Assembly: GCA_037176885.1 (NCBI GenBank) | Contig: JAWWNJ010000040.1 | Span: forward strand, 992,001 to 1,056,000 | Direction: 5' to 3' | Source: Favolaschia claudopus | Taxonomy: Eukaryota; Basidiomycota; Agaricomycetes; Agaricales; Mycenaceae | DNA: 64,000 nucleotides | Part shown: in pieces, positions 44,848 to 60,450 of the stretch | Position numbering within the stretch: position 1 is the stretch's first letter | Layout of the letters: each line of letters starts with the position of its first letter | Notes under the pieces: model-generated | The model's database searches: none | Seen by the model: the letters and a program-made list of their open reading frames with translations, nothing else | Told to the model about the DNA's origin: nothing | Program-made: the position numbers and the translations under genes

Positions 44848-45390
44848 TTATGTAGTATCATGTAAGCAAACTTCACGGCGCGTGTAATTCGATGGAAACA
44901 ATGGATTCTATTTCGCACTCTTGTGAAGGCAGCATCAGAGAGACTCAAGCTAGATTTCTGCCTCCTCAGAATGTGGGTCGACAGAGGTGGAGCGTCTGTC
45001 CCCGGCCTTTTGAGAATTTCCTTTTTTGGGGGTGACATCAGATTTTGCCGCCACTGTAGCCATCAGTAATCCCAGAGACCATTAACCACTGCGCAAGTGC
45101 TCGAATAGGAGACAGTCTAGCGAGGTGTGGCGGCAGCAGGTTTAAATAAAATGGTTTAACACCTAGGTGCGGGTGAGGCATTTGAAACTGCGCCATCAGC
45201 GCTTCATCTCCGCGATCTGTCTTTCCACCGATTGACCGCGGATGCTCACGTCCTCTCACAATCAGTTATCCGCCAACCTTTCCGCCTCCATTTCCGGCAT
45301 GAATCCTTGCATGTATCTCTCCGCCCTTCAGCAACTTTCAAGTAATCACCTCTTAAGTGACATCTTTCATGTCAGCTGCTAACTTTTAAT

Positions 45391-45965
45391 GGGGCGCGGT
45401 GGTGTAGTGGCATCCATCGTCTCCGGGGAGAGTCGTGTGAGTTTTGCTCACGACGGCGAGGGCCCTCGTTGGTTCGATTCCCTGCCCCGCACCCGGGAGA
45501 AAACACTTTAGACACTCTCGACTTCTGCCCTCCGACTTTTCAAACTCCGTTCCCTCCGCTTCGGCAAACACGTTTGATCGTGACTTCGGGTCACGGGTTC
45601 CGAGGAGTAGCGCACTTGCGGTTCAAGCCCCGGTCGGCCGGCGGCTGGGAAATTCAACTTTAACAGACGCGCGGCAACAAATCATCCATCACACTTTGTC
45701 TGATCAGGCGTTCGCTGCCGCCTTGATCCTTTGACGCCCATCCTACGGGGATCGCAACCTCGGCAAGCACTGGCCAAAGGCCGTCGGACCGGGACTTCAT
45801 GCCCGAGGCACTGGGAGTTGATTGGTTGTATAAAAAGGGTGACGTGGGAAGAAAGGACGGACTGGAAACGATTAATCATGTAGTCGATGTCGGCATGTCG
45901 TGTACTATAGCCGCTTGCAGCGGCTCGAGCACGTTAATTGATCTCAACAACAACAACAACAAATG
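45391..45965 (+). repeat. tRNA-derived SINE candidate with (AAC)n tail
   Basis: The A box TGGTGTAGTGG (45400-45410) and B box GGTTCGATTCC (45471-45481) are exact matches to Pol III consensus and about 60 nt apart. The GGGGC at the start can pair with GCCCC after the B box. A body of about 450 bp follows, with a second B-box-like GGTTCAAGCC, and the unit ends in CAACAACAACAACAACAA. This head-body-simple-repeat structure is that of a SINE whose tail may mimic a partner LINE. Target duplications were not identified. Confidence 0.6.
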
Positions 45966-47092
45966 CGTCAGATGCCACGTCGCCGCATCCGACTCGGCGT
46001 TTCACCGTCCTTCCTGAGTGGTTTTTGCTCAAAGACCTTGACTTTTTGCTTGCTTTTTGCCCAGACTGTGAGTGATTTTACTTTACTTCTCCCTCTTTAT
46101 AAAATCGGTCGTGTGTCTGTCTGAAGGGGCAATTTTAGTCCATCAGGCCCGTAGCTGTAGTACATCGCAACTTACGCTAATTCTCGTGACTTGCACGTCC
46201 GAGATTTTGGTATTATGATCATTGATAAACTTTATGTCAAAGCACAAAAAGAGAAGTGGTTGAAGGCACTGCCACCAAATATTAGATAATCCAAATCCCT
46301 ACTGTTGCGCCCGTCATCTTACAAACAGACTTCAACACATCGAGGTAGAGAGGGATAGTGTTGAAGTCTGGCTGAGAGAGACTACAATACATTTGGTGGA
46401 AATAATACAGTGAAGCAGAATTTCTTGTACATTTCAGGGAATCACTGTCTCTTGATGCGCCTGGGCAACCCGACCAGGCAGAGGTCGTCATCTGTTTAAA
46501 GAGCATTATGAGCGTGGGCAAAGAAAAAGAAAAATGAGAATAAAAGAGAAAGAAAAAGAAGGTCGGCGCCTGGGAGGAGACGACTAGAGACAAGGGCCAG
46601 AATATACGTACTAGTGGCTGGGGCTGCCTTCGTGTCCCGATTCACCATTGCAATATCCTCGGGGCAATACTGGGGGGGCCTAATTATAGGCCCGCACCAG
46701 GTTCCGGTTGTGTAGGACACCGTGGTGGTTGGGCGATTGCATTTGTTGCGGCGTCCAGTCTGAGGGTTAATCGTTGATCGCTCGCAGTGGACCATGCCCC
46801 CTCCTTCTGTGCGCCCACACAGGTGGACACGGGTGGTTCTGTTACACATGAGTGGTATGGTGGGTGGTGAAGAAAGAGCTGCTAGTGGCCGTGGCTTGAC
46901 TCTGTGCCACTTGAAAGTGGGGCTGTACTTACTGGGCCTGCGTATTAGTCGGAAATTTGGAAATCACGTCATGAGACTTTATGATGCCTCACGAGGCTGT
47001 GAGACAAACTGATCTTATGAGAACAACACGAGAGAAGTCATTTCGCACGAGATCGGCACAGGATCCGACTATCTAATGAGATAATCATATAA
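45966..47092. other. Non-coding; one repeat shared with 63510-63580
   Basis: 46935-47000 (GTATTAGTCGGAAATTTGGA, then CATGAGAC...ATGCCTCACGAGGC) recurs inverted near 63510-63580. The 117-codon frame at 46496-46849 (minus) has several Cys but no family I know. Confidence 0.35.
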
Positions 47093-47545
47093 TAGAGAGT
47101 TTGCGGTGAGCCGCCAGAAGCCACCTGGTGGCTCCGACGGCATGCGGATTGGAGCGGCTACGTCATGTGGCGGCTCGTTCAGCGGCTCATCGCGCGCGGT
47201 CCTTAGCACAATTTTGAGGTTGGATACCTTGCATACTTGACTATACCTTCAGCCAATGAGAGTTCGTTGTCCAAACGTGCATAATTGTTTTGAATTGAAG
47301 CAATTTCCAGCGTCAACCGAAGTCTTCGGCTCGAATGTGCGATAGCGTCAGATTTTCAGATCCAATTTTCTTCGTGTGTGTATGGGTCAATATATAGATG
47401 ACTAAGTACTAAGAATGCACTCGCAAAACCAAATTTGAACCAGTCTTACCAGCCGCCAAACGAGCCGCCAGACAGCATAGCCGCTCCAATCCGCATGCCA
47501 TTAGAGCCGCCAGGTGGCTTCTGGCGGCTCACCGCAAACTCTCTA
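47093..47545. mobile_element. MITE, TAGAGAGTTTGCGGTGAGCC type
   Basis: 453 bp including TA flanks, with about 70-bp TIRs. The left TAGAGAGTTTGCGGTGAGCC, then GCCAGAAGCCACCTGGTGG, is mirrored at the right nearly base for base, through GCATGCGGATTGGAGCGGCT. No ORF. Confidence 0.85.
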
Positions 47546-47699
47546 ATATGAGGAAAGAATATCTTATCTCGCCATATAGGAAATGACTTGGCTCACACGA
47601 TGGTCATGAGAATGGTCTAGGTACATTTAGTCTCATGGGAATAGGGTAATCGAGAGAATAAAATATATTGAAGACGGTTATTATCATGGGCTTATTTGG

Positions 47700-47967
47700 C
47701 CAGGTCAGTGGATTATTATTTTTATTTAATTTAATCGTTACAGTATTACAGTATCTTACTTTACAAGGTTTCTGACATTACAAATTGTTATTACAAATTG
47801 TTATTGCTATCTTTTAATCTTTTAAATCGTTATATTCTATTACATTAGATTACATTGTGTTTAATAAATATAAGCTACGGTACTGAGTCAGAATCGAACG
47901 CGCGACCTTGGTTGTACAAAATTTCTCTATAGTTCATGCTATTAACTACTCTACCAAATGTCCATTA
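47700..47967 (-). repeat. tRNA-derived SINE-like unit, AT-rich body
   Basis: On the minus strand TTGGTAGAGTAGTTAATAG (A-box region, complement of about 47942-47960) is followed by GCGTTCGATTCTGAC (B-box region, complement of 47887-47901). Then comes a very AT-rich body down to about 47700. A tRNA fold is not convincing, so a SINE is preferred. Confidence 0.45.
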
Positions 47968-48046
47968 TATGAGTTAGAGAGCGGGTGAATATGAAGGGTC
48001 TACAGTCCTTTTTGCCCAAATATTATCCACCTCTTCTACTTATTAC

Positions 48047-48979
48047 TGGTGGTGGGCACCGACCGGATCCGTGATGGATCAATGACTAAGCCGGTAACTT
48101 AACTCAACCGGTAAATTCGTGGTCCTCAGTTCTTGTCTCTCTTCTCTTAGTGTGTACTACCTCAATCATGTCCAGAATGCCTTCAATGTCTAGTATGTAC
48201 CCTAAATAAATGAAATCTATATAAAAGACTGCCAAATCATCCTCAAGCATGCCAAAATCCGCGTTGTCCGCATCGTAGTAATCCATCGCAACATCTCCTT
48301 CCATCTGGGGCGACCAGGAACTCCTCCAAACATTCTCAAGCAAATTCAAATGGTCTTGGAATGTCCAAAGGGCGGCCGAGAGAGCTGCTTTCAGCTGTGT
48401 CGTCTGCTTGCGAGAGCGAACTTCCCGAGGTTTTGTGGAGGTTTAGTGATGGTAAACTAAGAATAAAAGCTGTCAGGATTGTAACTGAGTATAGTATAAT
48501 TGCATTATGCCCTTTCCGTTGCAAGCTTCAAGTAAATCGCGCCCTTGAGAGACGCGACGAGCGGGGAGTGATGGCAAAACGCGTGACAACGCGTTATGTC
48601 ACATTCCTCATTAGGTATTTGGCGGGCATTTGATGGCGGGCATCCCCAGACCTCATCCGGCATTTGGGACGTGACGGCAGCTCATGCCGACGTGAGTTTG
48701 GTCCTAATCTCGGCTCCTACAGAGCCAAAATCCGTGATTTTCGTCGGCAATTCATCGAAACCGGTGTTCGGGATGCCGAAAAAGATAGTGAGGTTCAAAA
48801 TCGTTCTGTAGGACCTTTCAGAATTTCCATTCATGAATTTAGGTGCACACATTGTATTATTCACTTTGCTACATATGCTCAACGAAGCCCGACCATTCTG
48901 CTTTGGTGGCTTTCGCGCTGGATGATCCCATCACCAAGATCAGGATGTCCATCAAAATCACGCTCGGTGCCCACCACCA
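48047..48979. mobile_element. TIR element, TGGTGGTGGGCACCGA
   Basis: About 933 bp. TGGTGGTGGGCACCGACCGG at the left mirrors CGCTCGGTGCCCACCACCA at the right, and TATTACT flanks both sides or nearly so, a possible 7-8-bp duplication of hAT type. An 81-codon minus-strand frame (48104-48349) with MNLLENVWRSSWSPQMEGD and an acidic hydrophobic stretch is inside; I do not recognise it. Confidence 0.6.
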
Positions 48980-49036
48980 CTATTACTACCGTCTACGTCG
49001 CCAACTGAATGTACTTATTTGACTTCTTGCCCAACC

Positions 49037-50707
49037 TTACGTGCCTCGTCCCCTTCTACCCCGACTTGCACCACGCCCTCGCTTTTTTCCTCTTCCTCTT
49101 CCTTGCACCGACTCCGCAACTGGCTCAGTCTCGTCGTCTGCCGCATCGTTATCATCCCCAGATACCGCAGCGGGGGCCCTCTTTTCACGTGTTGCCGGCG
49201 CCGCGCCTCGACGTCTTCCTTGTACTACTGGTGGCGCAGGCTCATCTTCCGACAAAGGACTCAAAGGCCGGTCCTCCTCTTCGGGCGCTGCTGGATTTGG
49301 GCCGGGAGGAGGGGTTGCTTGACGTTCCGGTATATCTTGATCTCCTTCGAGTCCCACATGTAATTCCGTGATGTGAATGAAATCTCTTCACATACCTTCA
49401 TCATCATGACCGTCGTCAATGTCCCCCAGCGAAAGTTCTTCCATTGCTTGCGCAAACTCTGCATCTGATGCAGCTTCGGCGTCGGAGTCGTCCAAAGGCT
49501 CTTCTGTGACAGTTCGCGAAACACCAGCAAAAACAATGTCTGACCAAAAACGAATTATGTTGCGAACTCCCGGAGTGTTGCGGTATTTCATGAGCCGGGA
49601 TTTATGTGCGCAAAAATGAGACTGATAGGGTATGTGTGAAACCTTTCCTTTCTCTTCAAACGACGTGTCCCTTTCAGACAATACAAAGAAGATCTGTATG
49701 ATTACGGTGAGGCGTCAAGGTGATGGTGAAGTGCTGTTCTTACCGCAATCAACACGAAAGAGATGCTCTCAATCGTCAATTCCTGGATGTTCCACATGAT
49801 GCCGTATGTCTTTGACGTAGGCTTTGCCTTGCCGTTGTCCTTGATGCTAGTGGGGCCGTACAGGAGGCATCGCAAACTCTACAAGTATCAGACTGAGTCT
49901 TCCAGATCCGGAGCAGAGAAAGCTGAACTCACCAATGGAAGAATAGGGTTAAGCAGCCAGCCCTTCGCGTCCTTCTTCAAGTTGGAATAGAAAATTGGGG
50001 GAGAAAGTGAGGGCGGTTTCGTCTTGTCGTCTCCAGGAAAGTATAAGAATTCATCTGGGGTTTTCTTGATCCCAGATTCTGTCTGCAGTTTCTCCCAGGA
50101 CTGTTTAAGACGCTCAACAAAGTTGGAGCGTCCAACGCTCATGTATCTCAAAAACTGCAAGATAGTCAGGGTAAAAACTCAGCAGTACACTGGAGCTGAC
50201 ATTATCTTTGAAGCCCGGAAAAGAAGACGCGTCGACTAGTGAGTGGAATTTCGCGGGAACGTGCTCATACAGAATGCAGGTAAGCAAGAGATTGTAGAGC
50301 CGAGATGACTTGAAGACAGCATCAATTTCTGCAGTACCATGCGCAGGTGGGCCGTCAGCGGGACGAGCACCAAAAACGCCGGGAGTGAGCCAAGGCTCAT
50401 GCATGAGCACAAAGCTTTTTCCCAAAGCTTGCACATCGTTGAGATAATTCTGCGGATTAACTTGAGGTTTCTTCTTGCCGCTGCTCGCTGTCTGAGTGAT
50501 AGTCTGGTAGGCGCGCAGTTCTACTTGAGTACGAGCTAGCTCTAACTGGGTTTCTCTCAAGGCCTACATGAAAAAAAAATTCAGAATCGTCGTCAAAAGC
50601 AAGTATAAGCTTAATACCTCACGCAGCTCGTCGACCGTTGCATCTGCACCGGGGATGTTGAATGTACGGAGAATGACCTCAACCTCCGCCTGCCCGTCGT
50701 CCTCCAT
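49037..50707 (-). CDS. Intact six-exon basidiomycete gene, 471 aa (DUF6698-like?)
   Basis: Exons 50707-50618, 50563-50201, 50154-49933, 49878-49744, 49693-49396 and 49344-49037 join over introns of about 45-55 nt, all GT-AG, giving 472 codons with no break. The order is: a short N-terminal helical part (VDELREALRETQLELARTQV), the core (LGKSFVLMHEPWLTPGVFGA, VPAKFHSLVDASSFPGFKDN, WLLNPILPL, CLLYGPTSIKDNGKAKP, GIMWNIQELTIESISFVLI), and an acidic then Arg/Gly-rich tail (EEEDRPLSPLSEDEPAPP, GRGRGKKRGRGASRGRRG). The core matches a protein family common in mushrooms that I recall as DUF6698; this is not verified. Function is unknown; such genes are often multicopy and near transposons. The best-supported intact non-Helitron gene of the window. 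Confidence 0.8.
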
Positions 50708-52576
<1,869 letters not shown>

Positions 52577-52651
52577 CTAGAAGCACAGTCAGTAACGAAG
52601 AGTGAGAACTACATCAAACATTTCACCTTGATGGAGATGAAGTTGGCATTA

Positions 52652-53059
<408 letters not shown>

Positions 53060-53062
53060 CTA

Positions 53063-54496
<1,434 letters not shown>

Positions 54497-54514
54497 GGAC
54501 GGATCGGTATGCTA

Positions 54515-55141
<627 letters not shown>

Positions 55142-56308
55142 CGCCTTGACGGGATCACCAACGGGTCAACAAGATATTTTGTGGGCAGGAACACCGTTAC
55201 TCACATCGTCCAACGGTGCGCCACAGACCGCGGTCTGTCATTGAAGACGAGCTTGAGGTTAGGTTGAGATGGGCCGTTGTACGAGGCCGGTTGTCATCAC
55301 GTTGAAGCGGCTCCTAGGTCTAAGAGGAAGAAGAGATCAGGCCGGGCAGAAAATTTAACAGAGCAAACCGTGTGTCACATACCGGATGGATTCGGTCGCG
55401 CCGAGGTCTCTTTGAAAGCATATCGTAGAGTTTAGAGCGAGGGCGGCTGCAGTGTGGGCGGCCTGTTCTGGAGAGGAAACAAACTGATAGTAATAAGCCA
55501 TAGTCGTCATAGACAGAAGATAGAGCAGAAAAGAAAGGGCGACATTCATCGGTGCAAAACTCGGCCCCAACTCGTGCGGCAACCCTTCGCGTCCCAGATC
55601 CGGGTACCGATTCTTGGAACGGGTGCCGCACATGAATGAGTACAGACAACTCAAACATAGACCATGTTGGATGCGACGGATGCAGAGTGTTTCGAGGGGG
55701 AAGGAGGCTGAACGATGATCGATGATAGCTCACCGAGTTCTGCATGTTCGTCTGTCATTTCTCGCTCGAAGTCTGAGCTCTCCGTTTCACATTCCAAGCC
55801 ACCCCTGCTCCTCTCACAGCTAAGTATAGCCCTCGCACGCCTTTCGAGGTCAACGATGAAGTTGATTCGTCGCCAGATATAGTCGGGATCCAGGATTCAG
55901 ACTTGGCAGAGATTGATATGTTGCGGAAACATCCAAGTGAATTCAGAGTAAATTTTGAGCTGTAGACCGCGAGGAGCGCCTATTCTATGCAGATATAGGT
56001 CAAATCGATGCTCATCTTGACGCGAATAACATCCAGAAAGCCTGAGGAAAGCGGGAGGTGGTGGGAGTTGGCAGCGATGAGATGATTGCCTTTTTGGGAC
56101 TTACACCAAACTTGTAAACACAAACCCGCCGCGTTGTCCTCAACAACACGCCGTGACGCTGAGACTGTGACTGGACGCGTCCAAACTTTACGGGCGTCCG
56201 TGAATTTCGAAACGGACGCGATTTAACCTTCAAGAAACTGAAAAATACTGCAAAATTCAAAGTTATCACCTCGACTCGCCTTCACCGCATCTACGACCGT
56301 AACGACGG
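55142..56308. other. No confident gene; possibly more of the KRE6-like remnant
   Basis: The minus strand near 55250-55300 (FNVMTTGLVQRP) may be a decayed continuation of KRE6. Frames at 55320-55745 show no clear family. 55750-56308 is the probable 5' flank of the Plavaka gene. Confidence 0.3.
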
Positions 56309-58707
56309 ATGGCTGAGGCTCCAAAGCGTCCTTGCAAACAGTGCGGGGAGCTGATCAAGTTGAGGGGCATCGGAAGTCATGAGAAGGCTTGCGCCAAGAA
56401 ACAAATGGCGCAGGCTCAATCAATGGCTTTTGCTCAGCAACTTCAAGTTCAGGTCCTTGAAAACGGCGATGGACGCGAAGGTAATGCATATATCTCACAA
56501 CTCCCGGTGACATGCCTCTCATGTCTTTACGCATGTAGAAAATCTGCCTCTTCCCTCTCTCCCAAATCCGGGTAAGTCGAAATTCGTCATTGCTGTTGGA
56601 ATTCACGCAGAAGACTGGAATTGGAGCAGATGTTCAAGTTGGGGGCAATTTATTCCCTGTATTTGAACCTGACTCGCATGGTAAGCGTTAAAACTACATG
56701 CTATATTCTAGCCTTCAAGGAACATCCTCAGATCCTGAACCGCCGTTTTGCAAGAGCCAGAGCAGCGCTCTGAGCTTCCGAGTGGCCCAAAACTAGATGA
56801 TATTCAATATATTTATCATCCCCATAGCAAGCGCTCCTCGGAGACCTGTACGCTGCGAGAACATTTGCAGCAGGAATCAGCACGCCGGCGCATTCCTTCC
56901 ACAAATGAAACACCTTGGGCCCCGTTCCACACCCGACTCGATTTCGAAGTTGCGGAATTTGCTCAAGAAAATATGTTGAATCGAGCTGCAACCAACAAAT
57001 TGATCACTCTCATACGACGATGTGCCGAAAACATGAAAGATCTTACAATTGTGCACTCCGCCGACATAGATAAACAGTGGGATGCAGCAGCAAAGAAATG
57101 TACCGACGTGTGTAACCCCGAATCTTCCAAGCCGTACTCTTTCTTAACGGGATAAACAGTTCAAAAAGTATGATGTTGTAGTGCCGTACAAGAATAACAC
57201 CGGTACAACGACGGAAAAATTCGACATGTATGCCCGACCGCTGTGGGACTGGGCCGTGGATCTCATCAAAGACCCCTCTCTCTCTCGCTGCTTCGTTTGG
57301 GACTCTGTCCGGATGTTTCGACACAATGGCGTCTCCTTTATACGATTCTGGAATGAGCCATGGACGGCCGACGCCCTTTGGGAGATCCAGGTATGCTTAA
57401 GCTCATTTTCTCGCAGTATCACGAGATTGAAAATATTTGCAGTCAAAGCTGCCTGATAATCCTGACGCAAAACCTTGCCCATTCATTTTATATGCAGACA
57501 AATCGAAACTGTCTTCATTCGGAACTCAAAAGGCTTACCCCATCATCGCCCGATTGGCCAACGTAGTCGTAGGCATACGAAATAGTGATGATTGGGGAGG
57601 AGGCCAAGTAGTGGGTGAGCTTCCTGTGGTACAGTGTCTGCACCTATTGCCTGTTACTTCGTTGATGCCTCATTTACAGGTCCAAGACGATACAGCCGTG
57701 TCTGGCAAGACCAGATATGTCAATTTCAAGAACGCAGTATGGCATGCTTCGTTTTACAAGCTGCTAGAGTCCGTGGCTCGACACTCCAAGACGGGAATAT
57801 GGACATTGTGTGGTGATGGCAAAGAACGATGGCTGTTCCCGGTAATTTTGATTCTGGCCGCTGATTACGAAGAAGCGTAAGAGTTTTCTGGGTCCTTTAT
57901 TCCCTCTTAGAAAGTCTGACTTATTCATTCACGTAGCTCAGTCATCACCCTTGCCCTGTCTGTTTGATTCACCGCGACGAACAGTCTGATTTAACCATCA
58001 TCGCTGACCTGAGAACGGCACAAGGGTCCAAAGAAGCTGTCGAAACTGCTCAGTCCTCAAGTGCTGAGGCAGGGGAGAACTTGCTGAAAGGTTTAGGTCT
58101 GCGCAAGGTCGAAGTAACGCACTTCTCCTCTCATTTTTTTTTCAAGCCGTCTCATGCAAGTTCTAGAACGCGTTTTGGAACGTCGCAAATTCCGACGCAC
58201 ACCATGCCACATCCTTCGAGCGTCTCCACTCCAATCACAGTGGTCTCGGAGGAGACCATCTCATAGGTCAGGTTAAGGCTCATTTGGAGAATCTCGAGGG
58301 TCGAGCGGCCGCAAAAGTTGACAAACAGTAAGACAAATTTGATCAATCATTGAACCATGCCGATAATGAGATAACCTCGATTTAGTTTCAACAGTTTTCC
58401 CCGGTGGCGCAACCTAAATCACTTCCAGTCAGTCACAAATATTAGCTTCAACGACGGCTCGAAGCATGAAGACATTGCAAAAATGATGGTGTATGCCTCA
58501 CACGACGTTCTTACAGACAAGGCAGGTTTTCTTCTGCTTCAATGCTTGCGCAGCTACCTTGAAGTCGATCTTTACGTCGGCTTGGAGCTCCATACCGCGG
58601 AAACAATTGCAGCTGGCCGTCGACATCTTCAAAAGTTTGATCGACTGATGAAAGTAGGTGAATTTTCAATGGCAGAGGTCCCTACGTCTAACAGATCTGA
58701 CTCAGGA
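56309..58707 (+). pseudogene. Plavaka-type transposase, 5' part
   Basis: From ATG 56309 the N-terminus has a zinc-binding motif (CKQCGELIKLRGIGSHEKAC). Joined exons then give the Plavaka order: LDDIQYIYHPHSKRS, WAPFHTRLDFEVAEFAQENM, YARPLWDWAVDLIKDPSLSR, VSFIRFWNEPWTADALWEIQ, PCPFILYADKSKLSSFGTQK, DTAVSGKTRYVNFKNAVWHA, LCGDGKERWLFPVILILAAD, PCPVCLIHRDEQ, AAAKVDKQ and EDIAKMMVYASHDVLTDKAG, then HTAETIAAGRRHLQKFD. Several introns of about 50 nt fit. Shifts occur near 56790 and 58180, and a short deletion precedes the HPCPVC motif. Plavaka elements are CACTA-like DNA transposons common in mushrooms. The frame is cut at 58708 by a TIR element and resumes at 61785. Confidence 0.8.
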
Positions 58708-59391
58708 GTATGGTAACGATTAGCGTTCTGCTCTGTTTTCGACCCACGATTAGCGTCCTGCTCTCTGATCCGCTGATTTCATCTGATGAAGGTAACGTTC
58801 CGCAACCCAAGGACCCCAAGAACTCTGCTGAGCTTGCCAACAACAGAGATAAGGATCAGATAGCAGTCGCGACGACGGGCCGTCGACGGCGCGACTCGGT
58901 GCATTCCAGGTTTACCTTCATCAAACCTTCATCGTCAATGTTCTCACTTCAGCTCAAGAAACTTTCTCCACCCTGCTTTTCCTTGAATTCATACCTCTTT
59001 GCTGTTGATAGTTACCGCATCAATTACCCGGTGGCTTGCGTCATTATATAAACTTCCCTTTTTTGGAACTCACGTGCTCTTTCTCTGACGCGTCTCCGGC
59101 TAATGAATCAACGCATTCCTGTACATTTCGACGTGTCTGGGGCGGCCATTACGCGTCAAATACCTCTGACAACTCTATGTTTGTTTTTTATCTTCTAGAA
59201 CACGGCTTCCAACCCGTGAAACCTCACTAGAATGTCTACCCGATATTTTTTTGAGTGCCGGCCCTTTGATTCATTCGTGACTCGGTTCGCATTACATAGT
59301 TCTTCTTGAATCGATTTCAAACCTTGTCAAGATGCTTGAGTACATACCAGAATGAAATCTGAATATGAACCCAACCTACCCACCCACTATC

Positions 59392-59907
59392 TAGTCTTAT
59401 GTTTACCGCGCCCTTCCAACCGCGTCAGGATGTTATTAGCTAATATCATGTAAGCAGATTTTACGTCGCGTATATCTCGCGGAAAAATGATGTTTTCTCA
59501 TAATTTTCTTGAACCAAAGCCAATAGAAGATGTCAAGCTACCTTTCTATAAGTTTAGAATTTTCATAATGCGATGGTGTGTCTCAAATAAAGCTACCGCG
59601 TTTTTATCACGTGTATGTCGGACCTCTCGGCCGAGCGACGAAAATGAGTTGCATTTTGCGCTCAGACTGCTTCAAAAAATCCAGAGAGTATGCAGGCAGA
59701 GAGGAACCTCTATATGAGGTGCTCTGAGACTGTATTCAGCATAGAAACACGCCAAAGGAAGGAGGGAAAGAGAAACCGGCGAATCCCGGCTTATATAATA
59801 TTAGCTAATAACATTCTGACGCGGTCCGAGGGGTGCGGTAACTAACAGACTCTATATAGCGAGGGCACCGAGCTGGTATATATAGAGCGTCTGTCTACGA
59901 GAGACTA
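59392..59907. mobile_element. Mutator-like MITE E2, 9-bp duplication CCCACTATC
   Basis: 516 bp, TAGTCTTATGTTTACCGCGC to CTACGAGAGACTA, flanked by CCCACTATC (59383-59391, 59908-59916). Almost the same arms as E1, including ACAGACTCTATATAGCGAGG and GCACCGAGCTGGTATATATA. No ORF. Confidence 0.85.
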
Positions 59908-59922
59908 CCCACTATCCTGCTG

Positions 59923-60450
59923 TAGTCTCTCCTAGACAGACGCTCTATGTATTTGAGCTCGGTGCCCTCGCTACATAGAGTCTGTTGTTTACCGCGGGGG
60001 TCTGATCGTGTACTGATTGTATTATATAATATCATGTAAGCCGGCAACTTCCGAACTTCGTTCTAGCGGTTCTCTCCTACCAATACAGACATAGTTTCAA
60101 GGTACTATACTCTTATTAAGATCTAAGTAATGTTCTGAAACACTTTCTGGAATATCTACAGGATGGTTTGAAGAAAAACAGGTTCCCAGTGTGTTCTCGT
60201 GAGGTCGGATCTGCTTCGGCCGAAAGCCTCGGACCGAAATCCCGCGTATCGTGCGCAAGGCATCGTTAGACCCTTTTCAAAATTCTGAGGTGACAGAATC
60301 ATAGTTAAACTCATTCAAAGTGAGTGTCCCACAGAAATCATTCAGAAATCGCGTTTTTGAGGTGAGATTTACGCGACTCGAAGTCTGCTTACATGATATT
60401 ACCTAATACAGCAGCTACACGATCCGACCCCCGCGGTAAACACAAGACTA
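59923..60450. mobile_element. Mutator-like MITE E3, 9-bp duplication ATCCTGCTG
   Basis: 528 bp, TAGTCTCTCCTAGACAGACG to GTAAACACAAGACTA, flanked by ATCCTGCTG (59914-59922, 60451-60459). Inverted relative to E2. Its left duplication overlaps the right duplication of E2 by three bases (ATC), so it landed right beside E2 after E2. Confidence 0.85.

Larger units (their letters stand above)
43343..45058. mobile_element. CAGTGGCGGC termini enclosing about 1.7 kb
   Basis: The left tip CAGTGGCGGCAAAATCTGAT and the right tip (complement, ending CACTGTA) face each other as in the element at 4878-5263. The left 130 bp match that element's right arm closely (CTCATCAATTCAACTCG, TTCTGTGGTCGGACC). The left TA is replaced by TC. 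Whether this is one element expanded by nested insertions or two separate ends is unclear. Confidence 0.5.

Noticed and set aside
45391..45490. Functional tRNA gene
   Set aside because: A and B boxes are good, but acceptor and anticodon arms do not form a normal cloverleaf by eye and the unit continues into a long body with an (AAC)n tail, so a SINE is preferred.
46496..46849. Cys-containing 117-codon frame with a hydrophobic Phe-rich end
   Set aside because: The Phe run comes from a simple purine repeat on the other strand, and no secretion-signal layout or family is recognised.
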